From the NCBI GenBank assembly GCA_041741535.1, contig JBGSJV010000006.1:56513-120512 (forward strand): a stretch of 64,000 nucleotides of DNA, in the 5' to 3' direction. Positions within the stretch are counted from its first letter, which is position 1. Each line of letters begins with the position of its first letter. Below the pieces are notes generated by a model. That model saw nothing but the letters and a program-made list of their open reading frames with translations, was not told where the DNA came from and searched no databases. Of the stretch, positions 26,490 through 35,489 are shown piece by piece. The DNA is from M30B19 sp041741535 (GTDB lineage Bacteria > Planctomycetota > Planctomycetia > Pirellulales > Pirellulaceae). Made by a program: the position numbers and the translations under genes.

Positions 26490-27836
26490 TTAGTTTTCGA
26501 CAGCCGTGCCGATGACTCGTGTTGCGATCGCCTTCAACAGGCGTCGGCCGGAGTCGGTATCGACTTGGCCCCAATCCAAATGGGAGATGGGCAATAATTC
26601 CCAATCCGTCACTCCGTCCAATTTTGTAGCCTGAACGCGGACCACTCCATCGCCACGTCCTTGGCGTAGCTCGGCCATGCGAGTCACGGCCGCCAATCGT
26701 TTGGCCAACGGCCCCAATTCGCCATGATCCTCCAATTCGTGTAAGCCAACTTGGATCAGCATTGCAGCGGCGGGACGAAGAGGGCCGCGGTCCCCAGCCA
26801 AAATAGAGTAGCGAACGTGAGCCGACCGAGGCAGCCGGTTTAGTTCGACGATCCAGGGCGCATCCGGCTGAAGGTCGGCACTGGCTTCGTTGAGACCGTC
26901 GGTGATGCTCCGCACGACTCGGCGGAATGGTTGTCCAACGGATTCGTTGTTGACGATACGTTGCCAGATCTCGGCTCCTTCTAACAATGGGGCGTACTCC
27001 CACAATGCCGATCCGTGGTTGGGCGGACAAACCAAAATCAACTGATCGACTTTTTGCCTGGCCGGTTCGTTATGCCACTTCGGCCATTCGAGTGCGCTGC
27101 GAGCAACAAGGCCGCCCAAACTGTAGGCAACCAAGCTAATTTGTGTGTCCGGGTATTCGACCAAGAATTTCGCCAACTCCTGATTCAACCGTTCGGCGGA
27201 TTCCAAAACCGGAGCGTCGTTTGGATACAAAAACTGCAACATCGGATGAGACGTGGCTTTATGCAATTCGAGGGCGACGGCTTCCCCGGCGGCAGGAGTT
27301 GAGTGAATCCCATGCAGGACGATGACCACGCGATTCGGAGGTTGCGATGAATCCGGCCAGGTGGTGGGCAACTTGTCAAGCCTCGTCATTTTGATCCCGG
27401 CCACTTCAGCCAAGTGCTGGCGAAGCATCAGCTTTTGCTCGCGAAGTGTGTTCTGCAATTCGGAACGGTTGATGACCAACAGGTCTTGCTCCGCGTTGGA
27501 CTCCCGCGAAAACACCGTAGGGAAACGATCGAGCAACGTATCGATTTGGGCCCGATCAAGTTCGACCGAAGCATGCGTTTCGGTAGCTTGCTTCCCCGTA
27601 AACTCTTGTTGCAAAGTGACCGTCGCGGCTGTGGTCCAGTGTAAATCCGCGGCAAGCGCTTGGAACAACGTGTTCGCGTCCAATTTTTGATTGCGGAGCG
27701 GCAACAAAAGCGACTCGGGTGCCTGTGCTTCAACGGAACTTGATAAACACAAGCTCGCGGCGAGAACGATGGCGATGAATCGAAACCGAAGTCCACAACA
27801 CCTATGTGGATTCCCAAGTTGGGTAGCGGAAGTCAA
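26490..27836 (-). CDS. Lipase-like alpha/beta hydrolase, exported
   Basis: The protein has a hydrophobic N-terminal segment (RFIAIVLAASLCLSSSVEAQA) that looks like a signal peptide. An N-terminal region (about 40-150) precedes an alpha/beta-hydrolase domain with oxyanion motif VLHGIHS, nucleophile elbow AYSLGGL and VCPPNHGSALWEYAP, which resembles PGAP1/LipA-type lipases; the final HLDWGQVD may hold the catalytic histidine. No ATG precedes the signal sequence. TTG at 27836 is used, and TTG at 27878 is an alternative, so the N-terminus is uncertain. Its substrate is unknown. It is a single gene on the minus strand, 208 bp from the prepilin cluster. Confidence 0.85.
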   Translation of the reverse strand: MTSATQLGNPHRCCGLRFRFIAIVLAASLCLSSSVEAQAPESLLLPLRNQKLDANTLFQALAADLHWTTAATVTLQQEFTGKQATETHASVELDRAQIDTLLDRFPTVFSRESNAEQDLLVINRSELQNTLREQKLMLRQHLAEVAGIKMTRLDKLPTTWPDSSQPPNRVVIVLHGIHSTPAAGEAVALELHKATSHPMLQFLYPNDAPVLESAERLNQELAKFLVEYPDTQISLVAYSLGGLVARSALEWPKWHNEPARQKVDQLILVCPPNHGSALWEYAPLLEGAEIWQRIVNNESVGQPFRRVVRSITDGLNEASADLQPDAPWIVELNRLPRSAHVRYSILAGDRGPLRPAAAMLIQVGLHELEDHGELGPLAKRLAAVTRMAELRQGRGDGVVRVQATKLDGVTDWELLPISHLDWGQVDTDSGRRLLKAIATRVIGTAVEN

Positions 27837-28044
27837 AATGCGTAGCCTATTCGTAAATGGACCAACACGTGCGGGCAACGAATCGTATTATCTCATCGAG
27901 CCCCGTAGATTCAAGCCTCGGCTTCGATACCTTGGGTTCGAAACAACGTGGCAAATCGTATTTCTCCTGACTTTGTCACGTTCCGTGGTCGGAACAGAAG
28001 CGAACCAAGGAAACGAAGTCGGTCGAATCGGGACGACATCGCGA

Positions 28045-29298
28045 CTACTGCACAACTTGTTTCCAAGTGCCGATGATTGGCAGCATATGGACCTGCTTGG
28101 TTAGCCAAGGAGCAGGATTGTGGAACGAATATGGATCATACAAAACTTTCGGTGTTCCATGAATCTCGATGCCGTTCCCGCCGCCTTGGCCTTCGGAAAA
28201 CACACTGCCACGAAGCAAGCCGTTATCGTACCACCGCAGTCTTCGCGTTACATAGATTAGCCCGCGTATTTCACTGGGGTAGCTGTCGAGTTTGTCGTTA
28301 TCCGAGCTGTTTCCGTACGGGGCACCCGCGGGATTGAAATTTGTCGCTAAGACACTTTCCGACAGAGTTTCTCCATCCGATCGGTACGACAAGTCCAAGT
28401 TGCCTTGGACGATCAAAGCCGGGTAGCCAGGAACGGCAGGTTCAAAAAACACATTCTCTCCGATCGTCAAGCGATGGCCGTTGGAAGCCATGACGACAAT
28501 CAGTGTTCCGTGAATTCGAGTATTTCGGATCGTCGTATTGTTCGTTGGTCGCACGATATACACGCCACTGGCGTTCAAAGGTGCGAACGTGTTGTAGCCT
28601 GGGGAAATCACGGCTTTTTCAATCAAATTGACTCGATTCGTAAATTGGGTCCCAATTTCCATGTATTTCGTAGGCACGGTATTGGTCGGCAGATCGAGAA
28701 TTGGCACGGCGTTATCGACTTTGCCGGTAACCGTTCCTTGTTTCGAAATGGCGGTTGCCGCAACATCGCCGTCAATCACATTATCATTAGTAAGTGTTCC
28801 GCTGATCCCAACCGGTGCACCGTAGACCGCCAAAGTCCCAGAGGATTGAACTCGGAGATCCGTCCAACTATGCACTGCATTTTTTAGAACATCCATCGGA
28901 ATGGCACTGGCGGCCAAGTCCACTTGAAATTGTTGTACCGAGCGTCCTTGGGTGGCACTAATGTTCAAACGCAACGGTTCGTGGGGATGGTTGCCCAAGT
29001 TGTTGTCGACGGGATCCAGGATCGTGGCGCTCATCTTGCCGTTCCCCGTCGATCGATTGGTAAACAGTATTCCGTTGCTGTAGGTGGTTCGCCAGTTCGG
29101 ATCGTTGCCGAAATTAAACCGTCCCAGTTCGGCCGCCGCGCGACCGTTTTCGCGAGCCTTGATTGAATTGAGCGCGTCCAACGAGGCGCGGGCTTGAATT
29201 CGTAAGACAGACAAGCTGCCCAAAGCCATCGTCCCGACGATCAGCGATGTCCCTAGGACGGCGATGTAACTAAAGCCATTTCGACGTGCTAGGTTCAT
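28045..29298 (-). CDS. PilX-like prepilin-cluster protein (417 aa)
   Basis: The N-terminus MNLARRNGFSYIAVLGTSLIVGTMALGSLSVL resembles a type IV prepilin-type leader (short basic segment, G/F junction, hydrophobic helix), although the glutamate at position 5 of mature pilins is absent, as in PilX-like proteins. The long C-terminal part is rich in Asn, Thr and Ser with beta-repeat texture (SSGTLAVYGAPVGISGTLTN, DGDVAATAISKQGTV). ATG at 29298 follows GGAAG. It is the last gene of a four-gene set with FimT-, PilW- and PilV-like proteins. It probably forms part of a pilus-tip or pseudopilus complex; no adhesin domain was recognised. Confidence 0.75.
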   Translation of the reverse strand: MNLARRNGFSYIAVLGTSLIVGTMALGSLSVLRIQARASLDALNSIKARENGRAAAELGRFNFGNDPNWRTTYSNGILFTNRSTGNGKMSATILDPVDNNLGNHPHEPLRLNISATQGRSVQQFQVDLAASAIPMDVLKNAVHSWTDLRVQSSGTLAVYGAPVGISGTLTNDNVIDGDVAATAISKQGTVTGKVDNAVPILDLPTNTVPTKYMEIGTQFTNRVNLIEKAVISPGYNTFAPLNASGVYIVRPTNNTTIRNTRIHGTLIVVMASNGHRLTIGENVFFEPAVPGYPALIVQGNLDLSYRSDGETLSESVLATNFNPAGAPYGNSSDNDKLDSYPSEIRGLIYVTRRLRWYDNGLLRGSVFSEGQGGGNGIEIHGTPKVLYDPYSFHNPAPWLTKQVHMLPIIGTWKQVVQ

Positions 29299-29323
29299 AT
29301 CTGGCTTCCAACTGTTAGATGAT

Positions 29324-29854
29324 TCAAGGAACATTGCTACGGAAACCGGTCGCGGTTGCGACCAAGGTCCCATCGCGACGAACTTCGACGACGACTCGTT
29401 TGACGCCCGACTCGCTATTCAGAACTTGAGTCAAGTCGGCATGGTTTACCCAACGAATGGAGACGGTTCGTTGCCATTTTTCAAAGCCAGTTAGTTCTGT
29501 GTTGCTTTTGGTTTTCGGGGGCGATTCGGTGTAGGTGTTGTAATCATCGACGTCATCGTAGTTGGAACGATTGTTGGCCAATTCACCGGACTCTCTTGTG
29601 ATCCCAGACGACGATGCCCCAGGCTCCATATAGCTCCATTGCAATGCTTCGTTGAGAAGTGCATCTGCCAAAAATTGCCCTGTCGCGCGATCGGCGTTGA
29701 GACGTTGAGTTAAGAACGACTGCCCTACGACTCGGAGGCTGGCAACCAACATCACGCCGACGATCAAGCTAGAAATTGCGACTTCGACCATATTCAGTCC
29801 GCGGCGCGACGTTTTCTGATTTTCGACAGCCCAATTAGTTTTGCGAAGGTGCAT
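29324..29854 (-). CDS. PilV-like type IV prepilin (176 aa)
   Basis: The leader TSRRGLNMVEVAISSLIVGVMLVASLRVV fits a class III prepilin signal: processing after Gly, Asn-Met at +1/+2 and the conserved Glu at +5 (after NMVEV). The soluble part is short and ends VRRDGTLVATATGF. ATG at 29854 overlaps the end of the preceding PilW-like gene by 20 bp, implying translational coupling. It belongs to a minor-pilin set; the assembly ATPase, platform and prepilin peptidase are not in this window. Confidence 0.85.
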   Translation of the reverse strand: MHLRKTNWAVENQKTSRRGLNMVEVAISSLIVGVMLVASLRVVGQSFLTQRLNADRATGQFLADALLNEALQWSYMEPGASSSGITRESGELANNRSNYDDVDDYNTYTESPPKTKSNTELTGFEKWQRTVSIRWVNHADLTQVLNSESGVKRVVVEVRRDGTLVATATGFRSNVP

Positions 29855-30977
29855 TGGTCGGCACTGCCTCCGGTTCATTCAGCAAGCGGACGATCGAATC
29901 GATGTTGATGCTCTTGTTGCTGGCGGAACGAAGCTCAATCCCGACGGTTCGAAAATGTTGCTTCGTCTCAGGAATCGACTCGACCGTGACTGTTTCGTAT
30001 ATCCCATAAATACGAAACATCAGATCGTTTTCATGTAGATTGGAGTCCGGTTCCCATTCATCTCCACCATCGTCCGTCGACCGTCCGGTCGGATGAATGT
30101 CTTTAGGCGCCGACGCGGAAGTCAAATATCGTAGCCGCATCGGAGATATAATGCTTGATCCGGAGTAGATCATTGAAAACGTTCGCGAGGCGTCCGACGA
30201 AATGACGTCATTTGCGAGGGTGGTTTGGAACCAGCCCCACGACGATGGAATCGAAGAGGCCGACACGGAAGTCTCGCTCCCTAAGCGGTAGGATGTCCTC
30301 GGTTCCAGTGACGAATTAATTCGATAGATGCCAATCTTGGTCGAACCAATTGGCAGTCCGCGACGAGCGTACACTTCTGCCTTTGAGAATCGTAATTGTG
30401 AGTAGTGTTTTGGAACCGAGTTGGGCAGTTGAAACGACGTTGTGATCCAGTCGCTCGAAGTGATATTGAATTCATTGACCGTTGGCGTAACTCCCGGCCA
30501 ACTTTCGAACGAGGCCAAGAGCAGTTCATCGCTGGTGGTTGTTTTTTCAACGACACGGTTGGAGACTCGGGGCTGGATATCATAGCTCAACAGCAATTTT
30601 TCGGTCTGACCCACGACGACTTCTTCTGGTCCGCCGTTTACACTTCGATAAAACGGCGAGCCGACGACACCGGTCCACCAATAGCGAATCGACTCGGGCT
30701 GATCGTCTCCCGTTCGATCGGGAACGGTAAACTGAATTTCTTGACTGTCTCGTTTGCTGACGCTTAAGGCACAACGCAAGTCGCGTTCGAACTGCTCCAT
30801 CGCTCGCGCGGTTTCAACGGAGGCTGTAATGATCGATCCATCTTGCGGAATCGCTCGCACCGATAACAAGACCGCCGAACACATGCCAACGGTTAAGATC
30901 CCGATTGTTGGCAAGGCAACGGCGATCTCAACAAAGCTATAACCACGTCGAAGCTGGCGAACTCGTCGGAAGTTCAT
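29835..30977 (-). CDS. PilW-like prepilin (380 aa)
   Basis: The prepilin leader RRGYSFVEIAVALPTIGILTVGMCSAVLL has the G|YSFVE processing site with Glu at +5. The product is a larger minor pilin with an extended beta-rich C-terminal part. It overlaps the FimT/GspH-like gene by 4 bp (ATGA) and the PilV-like gene by 20 bp, so all are translated from one message. The family is assigned by leader, size and gene order. Confidence 0.85.
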   Translation of the reverse strand: MNFRRVRQLRRGYSFVEIAVALPTIGILTVGMCSAVLLSVRAIPQDGSIITASVETARAMEQFERDLRCALSVSKRDSQEIQFTVPDRTGDDQPESIRYWWTGVVGSPFYRSVNGGPEEVVVGQTEKLLLSYDIQPRVSNRVVEKTTTSDELLLASFESWPGVTPTVNEFNITSSDWITTSFQLPNSVPKHYSQLRFSKAEVYARRGLPIGSTKIGIYRINSSLEPRTSYRLGSETSVSASSIPSSWGWFQTTLANDVISSDASRTFSMIYSGSSIISPMRLRYLTSASAPKDIHPTGRSTDDGGDEWEPDSNLHENDLMFRIYGIYETVTVESIPETKQHFRTVGIELRSASNKSINIDSIVRLLNEPEAVPTNAPSQN

Positions 30978-31444
30978 TGGTAAGACGCCCTTCCCGAAGT
31001 GGCATTGATGGTGATGGCTCGTTGCAGTCCACCAGACTCAATGACGATCTTGCCGCCAGAATTAGGGAGTCCGTGCCCGTTGTAAGTCAAATCGGAGAAG
31101 CTGACGCTCGCGAAACTACAGTTATAGGGAGTATCCGTCAAATCAACAGTGTAATTGGCTTCGAACGGGCGATCAGGATCAACAACGCCCACGATTTGAT
31201 ACTTGCCTTGTTTGTCATGGAACCGAATTGTCTGCGATGTGCCCGTGGTGTAAGCCAAGGATCGAACCGACTCCAAATCTGCAACCAACCTTTTCGCAGC
31301 CATTTCTATCCGATGATACTGCAGGGCTTCCGCGAACCGAGGAGCCGCCACAGCGGCCATGATCCCCATGACCATCGCGGCAATCACGAGTTCAATCATG
31401 CTGACCCCGCGTCGGTTCTGAATGTCGTTTACTTCGAGACTCAT
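30974..31444 (-). CDS. FimT/GspH-like prepilin (156 aa)
   Basis: The leader NRRGVSMIELVIAAMVMGIMAAVAAPRF is a clear type IV prepilin signal (G|VSMIE), and the small soluble domain matches GspH/FimT pseudopilins (LEVRSLAYTT-type helix here read as LESVRSLAYTTGTSQTIRF). ATG at 31444 is preferred over an in-frame TTG three codons before. It is the first gene of the four-gene prepilin operon; its promoter should be in 31445-31606. Confidence 0.9.
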   Translation of the reverse strand: MSLEVNDIQNRRGVSMIELVIAAMVMGIMAAVAAPRFAEALQYHRIEMAAKRLVADLESVRSLAYTTGTSQTIRFHDKQGKYQIVGVVDPDRPFEANYTVDLTDTPYNCSFASVSFSDLTYNGHGLPNSGGKIVIESGGLQRAITINATSGRASYQ

Positions 31445-31606
31445 GACGTTCAAACTCGGGAATCGGGCAACGGACCTATCTGGGGAAATGAAATTCCCAC
31501 TGCAAGCGTAGGTTACAAGACAGAGAATTCCAAAAAGAAATCAAGCAATCCGTCGAATGGACTTGAGCGAATCGCAACCAGATTCATGGCACCGTCGTTA
31601 CAAACA

Positions 31607-34075
31607 TCACAACCCAACGGTTGGGTTTTTATGGCCGATTGGCCAAAAAGATAGCCCGACCACGGTCAACGAACTGATGGGCATCAGAATCGCAGCACCT
31701 AACGGGTTGATGAATCCAAGTCCCGCTAAACAAACAGCCGTCAAGTTGTAGATAAGTGAAAACGCAAAATTGCGACGGATGTTCCGCATGGTTCCTTGGC
31801 TCACCTGCAACAATTCGATGACTCCCGACAAGCCAGGACGTCCCAAATAAACGGGGGCCGCCTGTAGACTCACTTCGGCACTGTGATGAGCCGCGATGCC
31901 GACCGACGCCGCTGCCAACGCCGCGCTGTCGTTCACTCCATCCCCAACCATGACCACGACCGCTGAATGCCGCTGCGATTGAGCAATCATTTGAACTTTG
32001 TCTTCCGGCAGTTGATCGCCCAAAGCCAGTTCCTGTGGGACTTCAATCGCACTGGCTATTTGCCGGACGACGGTTTGATGGTCGCCGGATAAAATTCCAA
32101 CTTGCCAGCCTCGTTGTTTCAACCAAGCCACATGCCGAGCCACGTCCGGTCTCAGGCCATCTCCGACCATCGCCACGGCAACGACTTGTTCCGAGTGACC
32201 GATGAAGATCGGCGAATTTCCCTCTGCGAGGCCTTGCGTGATGCTGTTCCTCCAATGCTCCGCCACGGATATTCCCTGCCGTTGCATAAACGCCTCATTG
32301 CCAATCCATAAGCAACGTCCGTCAACCACGCCGCCAATGCCACCATGCTGCGATTGGGTTACCTCTTGAACTTCGGGCCAATGCTTAGTTTCGCTTTTGC
32401 TGCGAACAAACTGCACCATCGCCTGAGCAATTGGATGCGTCGAATTTTGCTGGAGTGCACCGACCGCTGGCCAAATCTCTTTGTCGCCGTCCCAACGTTG
32501 GACCAACATTCGACCCCACGTCAACGTGCCGGTTTTATCCAACCACAATTGTTTTGGCAAATCGGGTCGTGGCGAATCGATCAAACGCTGGAATACGTCG
32601 CCACTCTTGATCAAGAGATGTTGACTTGCTCCGCGAGCCAACCCGACAGAAACGGCCAACGGAGTTGCCAACGCCAGAGCACACGGACACGCGATAACCA
32701 ACAAGGCAATCATCCGCTCGATGGCCACAGACGGTTCGATCCACAGCCAGGCACCCAACGTCACAAGCGCGAGAAACAAAATCACAACCACAAAGTAACC
32801 GCCGCGTCGATCGGCCAATTCCACAATCTTGGGCCGCTTGGCCGCGCTTTCTTGGACCAATTCCAAGACTTTGCCAATCCGGGTGTCCAAGCCAATCGCT
32901 TGAATCGCAACCTGTACCATGGCTTCGCAGTTCAGGGTTCCTGCCGAGACCGGATCGCCAATTCCAACGACCACCTGAGCCGACTCGCCCGTCAAAATTG
33001 CTTGATCCACGCCCGACTTGCCGTGTACGACCGTGCCATCGCCGGGGAATGTTTCGCCGGCCCGCACTTCCACCACATCGCCGACCTCCAACAAGTCTGC
33101 TGGGATCGTCACCGCCACGCCATCACGCAATCGTCGCGTCGTTTTGGGCGTCAAGCGATACAACATTTCGATCGAATCGGATGCGGTTTGTTGCTGACGA
33201 TATTGAACCCAACGTCCCAGCAACAGGACAAACACTAGGATCGACAGTGAATCGAAGTATATTTCGCCGTGATTCAGGACCGTGTTCACAATCCCACTGA
33301 TCAAACCAGCACCCAGCCCCAGCGCGATGGGTAAATCCATGTGTGGTGTCCAAGTGCGCAGAGCAAACCAACCACCACGAAAAAACACACTCCCCGGCCA
33401 GACCACCGACAAAGTGCCTAACAAACAACTGGCCCAACGCAACAGGACGACCGTTGATTCGGAAATATGCGAGAACATGCCGAGATAAAGTGCGATCGCG
33501 ATCAACATGTTGTTGCCAGCGGCCGCCCCTGCAACCGCCAAGCGAATCAAGTGCTTGCGGTTCTCTTGTTTGCGCAGATCGTCATTTTTTTCGCGTCCGA
33601 CGGGATGTGGTGGATAACCCAATTGGGACAAAGTCCGGGCGATCACCGACAATGGGACCGCTTCACGGTGCCAGCGGATTCGGACGGTTCGTCGGCCCCA
33701 ATTGACTGTGGACTCAATAACCCCAGGTACCAAATGCGGCAGCTTCTCAAGTAACCAGATACAGGCCGCACAGTGGATTCCTTCCACGATGAACGAGATC
33801 TCTCCGACCAAGGGCCCCATCTTGCCAAATAGCGTTTGAAACTTCTCGCTGTCGTATTCCTGATATTGGGAATCGTCCGAAGTATTCTCGTTCCATGCTT
33901 GCGGAACCGAAGCCTGACGTTCTTGGATCGCATAATAGGCATCCAAGCCGCAACTATGAATCAATCGGTAAGCGGTCTCGCAACCGTGGCAACAAAATTG
34001 TTGAGTTTCACCCGGGCGAATCAACCCAGCCGGAACGGGCAGTTGGCAATGTGTGCAAGAGATCGACTTGATCAA
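31607..34075 (-). CDS. ccoI: CcoI/FixI-type copper-transporting P1B ATPase
   Basis: An 822-aa heavy-metal ATPase that supplies copper for cbb3 oxidase assembly. The N-terminal Cys cluster is CTHC (7-10) and CCHGC (28-32), followed by an HMA domain (GIHCAACIWLLEK). The transmembrane CPC motif is VIACPCALALATP, the phosphorylation motif DKTGTLTWG, and the hinge GDGVNDSAAL. The start is taken as TTG at 34075, whose TTGA overlaps the stop of the SafE-like gene and follows AGGAAAG; GTG at 34126 is also open. It is the last gene of the cco locus. No ccoS-like ORF follows. Confidence 0.93.
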   Translation of the reverse strand: MIKSISCTHCQLPVPAGLIRPGETQQFCCHGCETAYRLIHSCGLDAYYAIQERQASVPQAWNENTSDDSQYQEYDSEKFQTLFGKMGPLVGEISFIVEGIHCAACIWLLEKLPHLVPGVIESTVNWGRRTVRIRWHREAVPLSVIARTLSQLGYPPHPVGREKNDDLRKQENRKHLIRLAVAGAAAGNNMLIAIALYLGMFSHISESTVVLLRWASCLLGTLSVVWPGSVFFRGGWFALRTWTPHMDLPIALGLGAGLISGIVNTVLNHGEIYFDSLSILVFVLLLGRWVQYRQQQTASDSIEMLYRLTPKTTRRLRDGVAVTIPADLLEVGDVVEVRAGETFPGDGTVVHGKSGVDQAILTGESAQVVVGIGDPVSAGTLNCEAMVQVAIQAIGLDTRIGKVLELVQESAAKRPKIVELADRRGGYFVVVILFLALVTLGAWLWIEPSVAIERMIALLVIACPCALALATPLAVSVGLARGASQHLLIKSGDVFQRLIDSPRPDLPKQLWLDKTGTLTWGRMLVQRWDGDKEIWPAVGALQQNSTHPIAQAMVQFVRSKSETKHWPEVQEVTQSQHGGIGGVVDGRCLWIGNEAFMQRQGISVAEHWRNSITQGLAEGNSPIFIGHSEQVVAVAMVGDGLRPDVARHVAWLKQRGWQVGILSGDHQTVVRQIASAIEVPQELALGDQLPEDKVQMIAQSQRHSAVVVMVGDGVNDSAALAAASVGIAAHHSAEVSLQAAPVYLGRPGLSGVIELLQVSQGTMRNIRRNFAFSLIYNLTAVCLAGLGFINPLGAAILMPISSLTVVGLSFWPIGHKNPTVGL
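31611..31630 (+). terminator. Possible hairpin terminator at the ccoI 3' end
   Basis: AACCCAAC-G-GTTGGGTT is a perfect 8-bp inverted repeat followed by TTT on the plus strand. It lies inside the last codons of ccoI. No plus-strand gene upstream needs a terminator, and on the minus strand the hairpin lacks a T-run, so its function is doubtful. Confidence 0.3.
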
Positions 34076-34953
34076 GGTGACTTTCCTGTCGCCGTGTTCG
34101 CCGGTGACGCTTTCCCTTGACAACACGGCAACTGCTCATGTTCAAGCGATTGGATCTGCTCAATCGCTTCTTGCGTGTTCTGCGGCATAACGAGGGTCGT
34201 TGGAGTTGCTGGATCAGGGCCCAGTGACGGTTCCTTTTCATCTGCCGAGACAACTCGGTCATGGGCAACCATCGTTCCCAAATCGACGGGACTGCGATAA
34301 ACGACCGTGAACACTCCAATTAGAATGACCATCACGGCCATAACCAATGGAACTTTGGCCTGAAACCGACCGGACAGCCTTCCCCAACCTAAGCCAAGCG
34401 CAACCATGATCGGGATCGTGCCTGCCCAAAAGGCGGCCATGACCAATCCGCCCCAGATCGGGCTTGCTGTACTAGCGGCCGCTAGGGCAAAGACGTAGAG
34501 CCACCCACATGGCATCAAACTACTTGCCAGTCCGATCAACATGGCGCGTCGGATCGGCGACATTTGTCGGCCAAATCGAATGGCGGCTCCGAGCATTTTT
34601 TCCAAGGGGCCAGCGACGCGGGGTAGTTTGATTTGGAAACCAAACTGTCGGGCCAAGGCGACGGTGCCTACCAAGACCATCAATACACCCGAAATCATGG
34701 TCCCGGTCTGTTGCCACGAACTAAACGCCAAGCTTTGATTCAACGCCAAACCTAAACCACCAAACAAGCTGCCAACGGCCACGTAACTGATCAGTCGGCC
34801 CGCACTGTAGGCCATGGTTGGAGCGGCACGGAACGAGCGACCGTCGCCGGTACCGGCTAGCAACGCAAACGGTCCGCACATCCCTACGCAGTGGAGGCTG
34901 CCCAACAGGCTGGCGATAAACACGGTAACAAGCAAAGCAATCACGATGGGCAC
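34072..34953 (-). CDS. SafE/TauE-like cbb3 assembly membrane protein
   Basis: A 293-aa membrane protein of the sulfite-exporter/UreH-like family found in ccoGHIS loci, with conserved N-terminal HCVGMCGP, about six helices, and LIGLASSLMPCGWLYVF. This family probably handles copper or cofactor supply for cbb3 oxidase. A roughly 70-residue soluble C-terminal tail is unusual and ends with LPCCQGK, a possible metal-binding CC pair next to the Cys-rich CcoI. It overlaps ccoI by TTGA and starts 4 bp after fixH. Confidence 0.85.
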   Translation of the reverse strand: MPIVIALLVTVFIASLLGSLHCVGMCGPFALLAGTGDGRSFRAAPTMAYSAGRLISYVAVGSLFGGLGLALNQSLAFSSWQQTGTMISGVLMVLVGTVALARQFGFQIKLPRVAGPLEKMLGAAIRFGRQMSPIRRAMLIGLASSLMPCGWLYVFALAAASTASPIWGGLVMAAFWAGTIPIMVALGLGWGRLSGRFQAKVPLVMAVMVILIGVFTVVYRSPVDLGTMVAHDRVVSADEKEPSLGPDPATPTTLVMPQNTQEAIEQIQSLEHEQLPCCQGKASPANTATGKSP

Positions 34954-34957
34954 TTTC

Positions 34958-35488
34958 TTAAAGCTGCAAAAACTCGGTCAATTCGAATTGGTATTGATCG
35001 TGACCTAATTTTGCGTTCCCTTGAAACCGCCACCATCCGGTTCGTGTCAACGGTTCATCGACTTCCCAAACCCCTGGTTCCACTGCTTGAAGCCTCAATG
35101 ATTTTCGCTCCGTAACTCGGGCCCGATGAAAGCCAAATACTTCAATCTCTTCGATGGGTATCGCCTGCCCTGCTTGATTAGAAATGCGAATCTGAACACT
35201 TCGTTTCGTCGCAGGATTTGCGGGCGGTACTACCGAAACAGAGGTTGACCACCCCAACCGATCACTGGCTTCGCGCGCTGCGCGACGAACGTCCGAGCTC
35301 CCGACTCGCTCATCCAAATTGGCCACCACCGCATGCGAAGGATCGTTGCTGGTCAGTGTGATGGCCACAATCCAAATGATCGCCTGGATCGCAAAGAAAC
35401 CGATGATTCCTCCGGTCCAAAGCATTTGCGCCAAAGCTTCTTTTGATTGGTGTTCGTCGCTAAGGGTGGAAATCGAATTGGTTGACAT
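34958..35488 (-). CDS. FixH/CcoH-family cbb3 assembly protein
   Basis: A 176-aa protein with one N-terminal transmembrane helix (GGIIGFFAIQAIIWIVAITL) and an Ig-like extracytoplasmic domain with W-rich end (GVWEVDEPLTRTGWWRFQGNAKLG), typical of FixH. In other bacteria CcoH/FixH is needed for stable cbb3 oxidase assembly, possibly in copper insertion. It is positioned between ccoG and the SafE-like gene with 1-4 bp gaps, so it belongs to the cco operon. Confidence 0.85.
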   Translation of the reverse strand: MSTNSISTLSDEHQSKEALAQMLWTGGIIGFFAIQAIIWIVAITLTSNDPSHAVVANLDERVGSSDVRRAAREASDRLGWSTSVSVVPPANPATKRSVQIRISNQAGQAIPIEEIEVFGFHRARVTERKSLRLQAVEPGVWEVDEPLTRTGWWRFQGNAKLGHDQYQFELTEFLQL

Positions 35489-35489
35489 T

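Noticed and set aside
31611..31630. Strong intrinsic terminator on the plus strand
   Set aside because: No plus-strand gene ends upstream; the palindrome lies within ccoI codons, so it is kept only as a low-confidence hairpin.
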